From positions 12,192 to 17,580 of the forward strand of contig DJBG01000109.1 of the NCBI GenBank assembly GCA_002429965.1: a stretch of 5,389 bases of DNA, given 5' to 3'. Source of the stretch: Hungatella sp. UBA5982 (lineage in GTDB: Bacteria > Bacillota > Clostridia > Lachnospirales > Lachnospiraceae). Under the pieces are notes generated by a model that searched no databases, was not told the origin of the DNA, and saw only the letters and a program-made list of their open reading frames with translations. The number at the start of each line of letters is the position of its first letter. Position 1 is the stretch's first letter. Below, in pieces: positions 4,949-5,389 of this stretch. Position numbers and translations under genes: made by a program.

Positions 4949-5389
4949 TCATAAAAAATGATGCATTTTTCTGCGCAATCCTTTACAATACGGACAAGGC
5001 TCCTTTTTCCTCTTTTGATAATATAACCTCTTTTTTGGACTCATAGCATAAGAATTTTGACACTCGGAACAAGTCCACCAAACACTATCCGAATAATTTT
5101 CTATAATATCATCTGGATCAATAAAGAGCCAGTTACCTAAATTCCATTCCTTCATCAAATCAGAATGTAATGCTTTGAATGAAGTTTTTCCACGTATAGC
5201 TTCTCTTCCATTACAATAAGGACAATCTATTTCTTCGTTCACTCTATCTTTCACTGAGCCTTTCCAAGACATTTTACAAACGAGACAATCCCATTCAACT
5301 AGAGGTGAATATGTAGATAAAATAGTATCTGAAGTTACTTCATTATTTGAAGAATATTCTGCAGCCTTTTCAGGATACAGTGCTTTAAA
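4949..5389 (-). CDS. Tandem zinc-ribbon (DUF4379-like) protein, C-terminal part
   Basis: The frame stays open beyond the ATG at 5272 to the right edge, so this is the last 146 residues of a longer protein rather than a 107-residue gene. Two similar modules of about 70 residues are visible, each starting with FKAL (residues 1 and 71 of the visible part). Module one has C35/C38 (CLVC) and C56/C59 (CPYC). Module two has WW followed by C107/C110 (CSEC) and C132/C135 (CPYC). This pattern (EW or EY, then W-x-C-x2-C, then CPYC-x-G) matches the treble-clef zinc-ribbon repeats catalogued as DUF4379, as I recall the family. These modules are presumed to bind zinc and perhaps nucleic acid, but their role is unknown. 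The protein ends KMHHFL with no further domain. It converges on the recombinase side of the window. Confidence 0.75.
   Translation of the reverse strand, partial: FKALYPEKAAEYSSNNEVTSDTILSTYSPLVEWDCLVCKMSWKGSVKDRVNEEIDCPYCNGREAIRGKTSFKALHSDLMKEWNLGNWLFIDPDDIIENYSDSVWWTCSECQNSYAMSPKKRLYYQKRKKEPCPYCKGLRRKMHHFL

Noticed and set aside
4828..5046. Plus-strand open frame of 72 codons beginning at a TTG
   Set aside because: It has no SD site, its start lies inside the T-rich direct repeat, and it overlaps the well-supported zinc-ribbon gene on the other strand. Its hydrophobic look comes from T-rich DNA.

Overview
The window looks like chromosomal DNA of a low-GC Gram-positive bacterium, most likely a Clostridia member. 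The signs are AT-rich intergenic DNA, strong AAGGAGG-type ribosome binding sites, a two-domain Ctc-type ribosomal protein L25, a YwbE-family small protein, and a tyrosine recombinase of a type I associate with clostridial genomes. This assignment is inferred from protein style and base composition, not from a database match.

Layout from left to right: (1) the C-terminal part of an ATPase-like protein that enters from the left edge and stops at 720; (2) a small ywbE gene with its own promoter and SD site (861-1052), followed by a GC-rich hairpin; (3) a 735-base AT-rich gap holding repeat copy A, several inverted repeats and two promoter candidates; (4) the L25/Ctc gene (1788-2384) with a very good intrinsic terminator; (5) a 940-base region with no intact gene, holding a long hairpin, a decayed coding region (about 2760-3089) and repeat copy B; (6) a complete tyrosine recombinase gene on the minus strand (3324-4382), whose stop codon lies next to repeat B and whose sampled GC is clearly above that of its neighbours; (7) a 566-base gap with an inverted repeat and a pair of 15-base direct repeats; (8) the C-terminal part of a minus-strand protein built of tandem Cys4 zinc-ribbon modules, which runs off the right edge.

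The L25 and YwbE genes look like ordinary single-gene units that do not form an operon with each other. The most interesting structure is the recombinase with two directly repeated elements of about 74 bp, roughly 90% identical. One lies right beside the recombinase stop codon and the other 2055 bp away, so the L25 gene and the decayed region are bracketed between them. Both copies carry the same GC hairpin and a TTTTTTACTTAT motif that recurs five times in the window. This could be a cassette-like or attachment-site arrangement served by the adjacent recombinase. It could also be no more than a dispersed intergenic terminator-type repeat. The sequence alone cannot decide. The flanking ATPase and zinc-ribbon proteins, both cut by the window edges, are types often seen in accessory or defence-related neighbourhoods, but that is inference.
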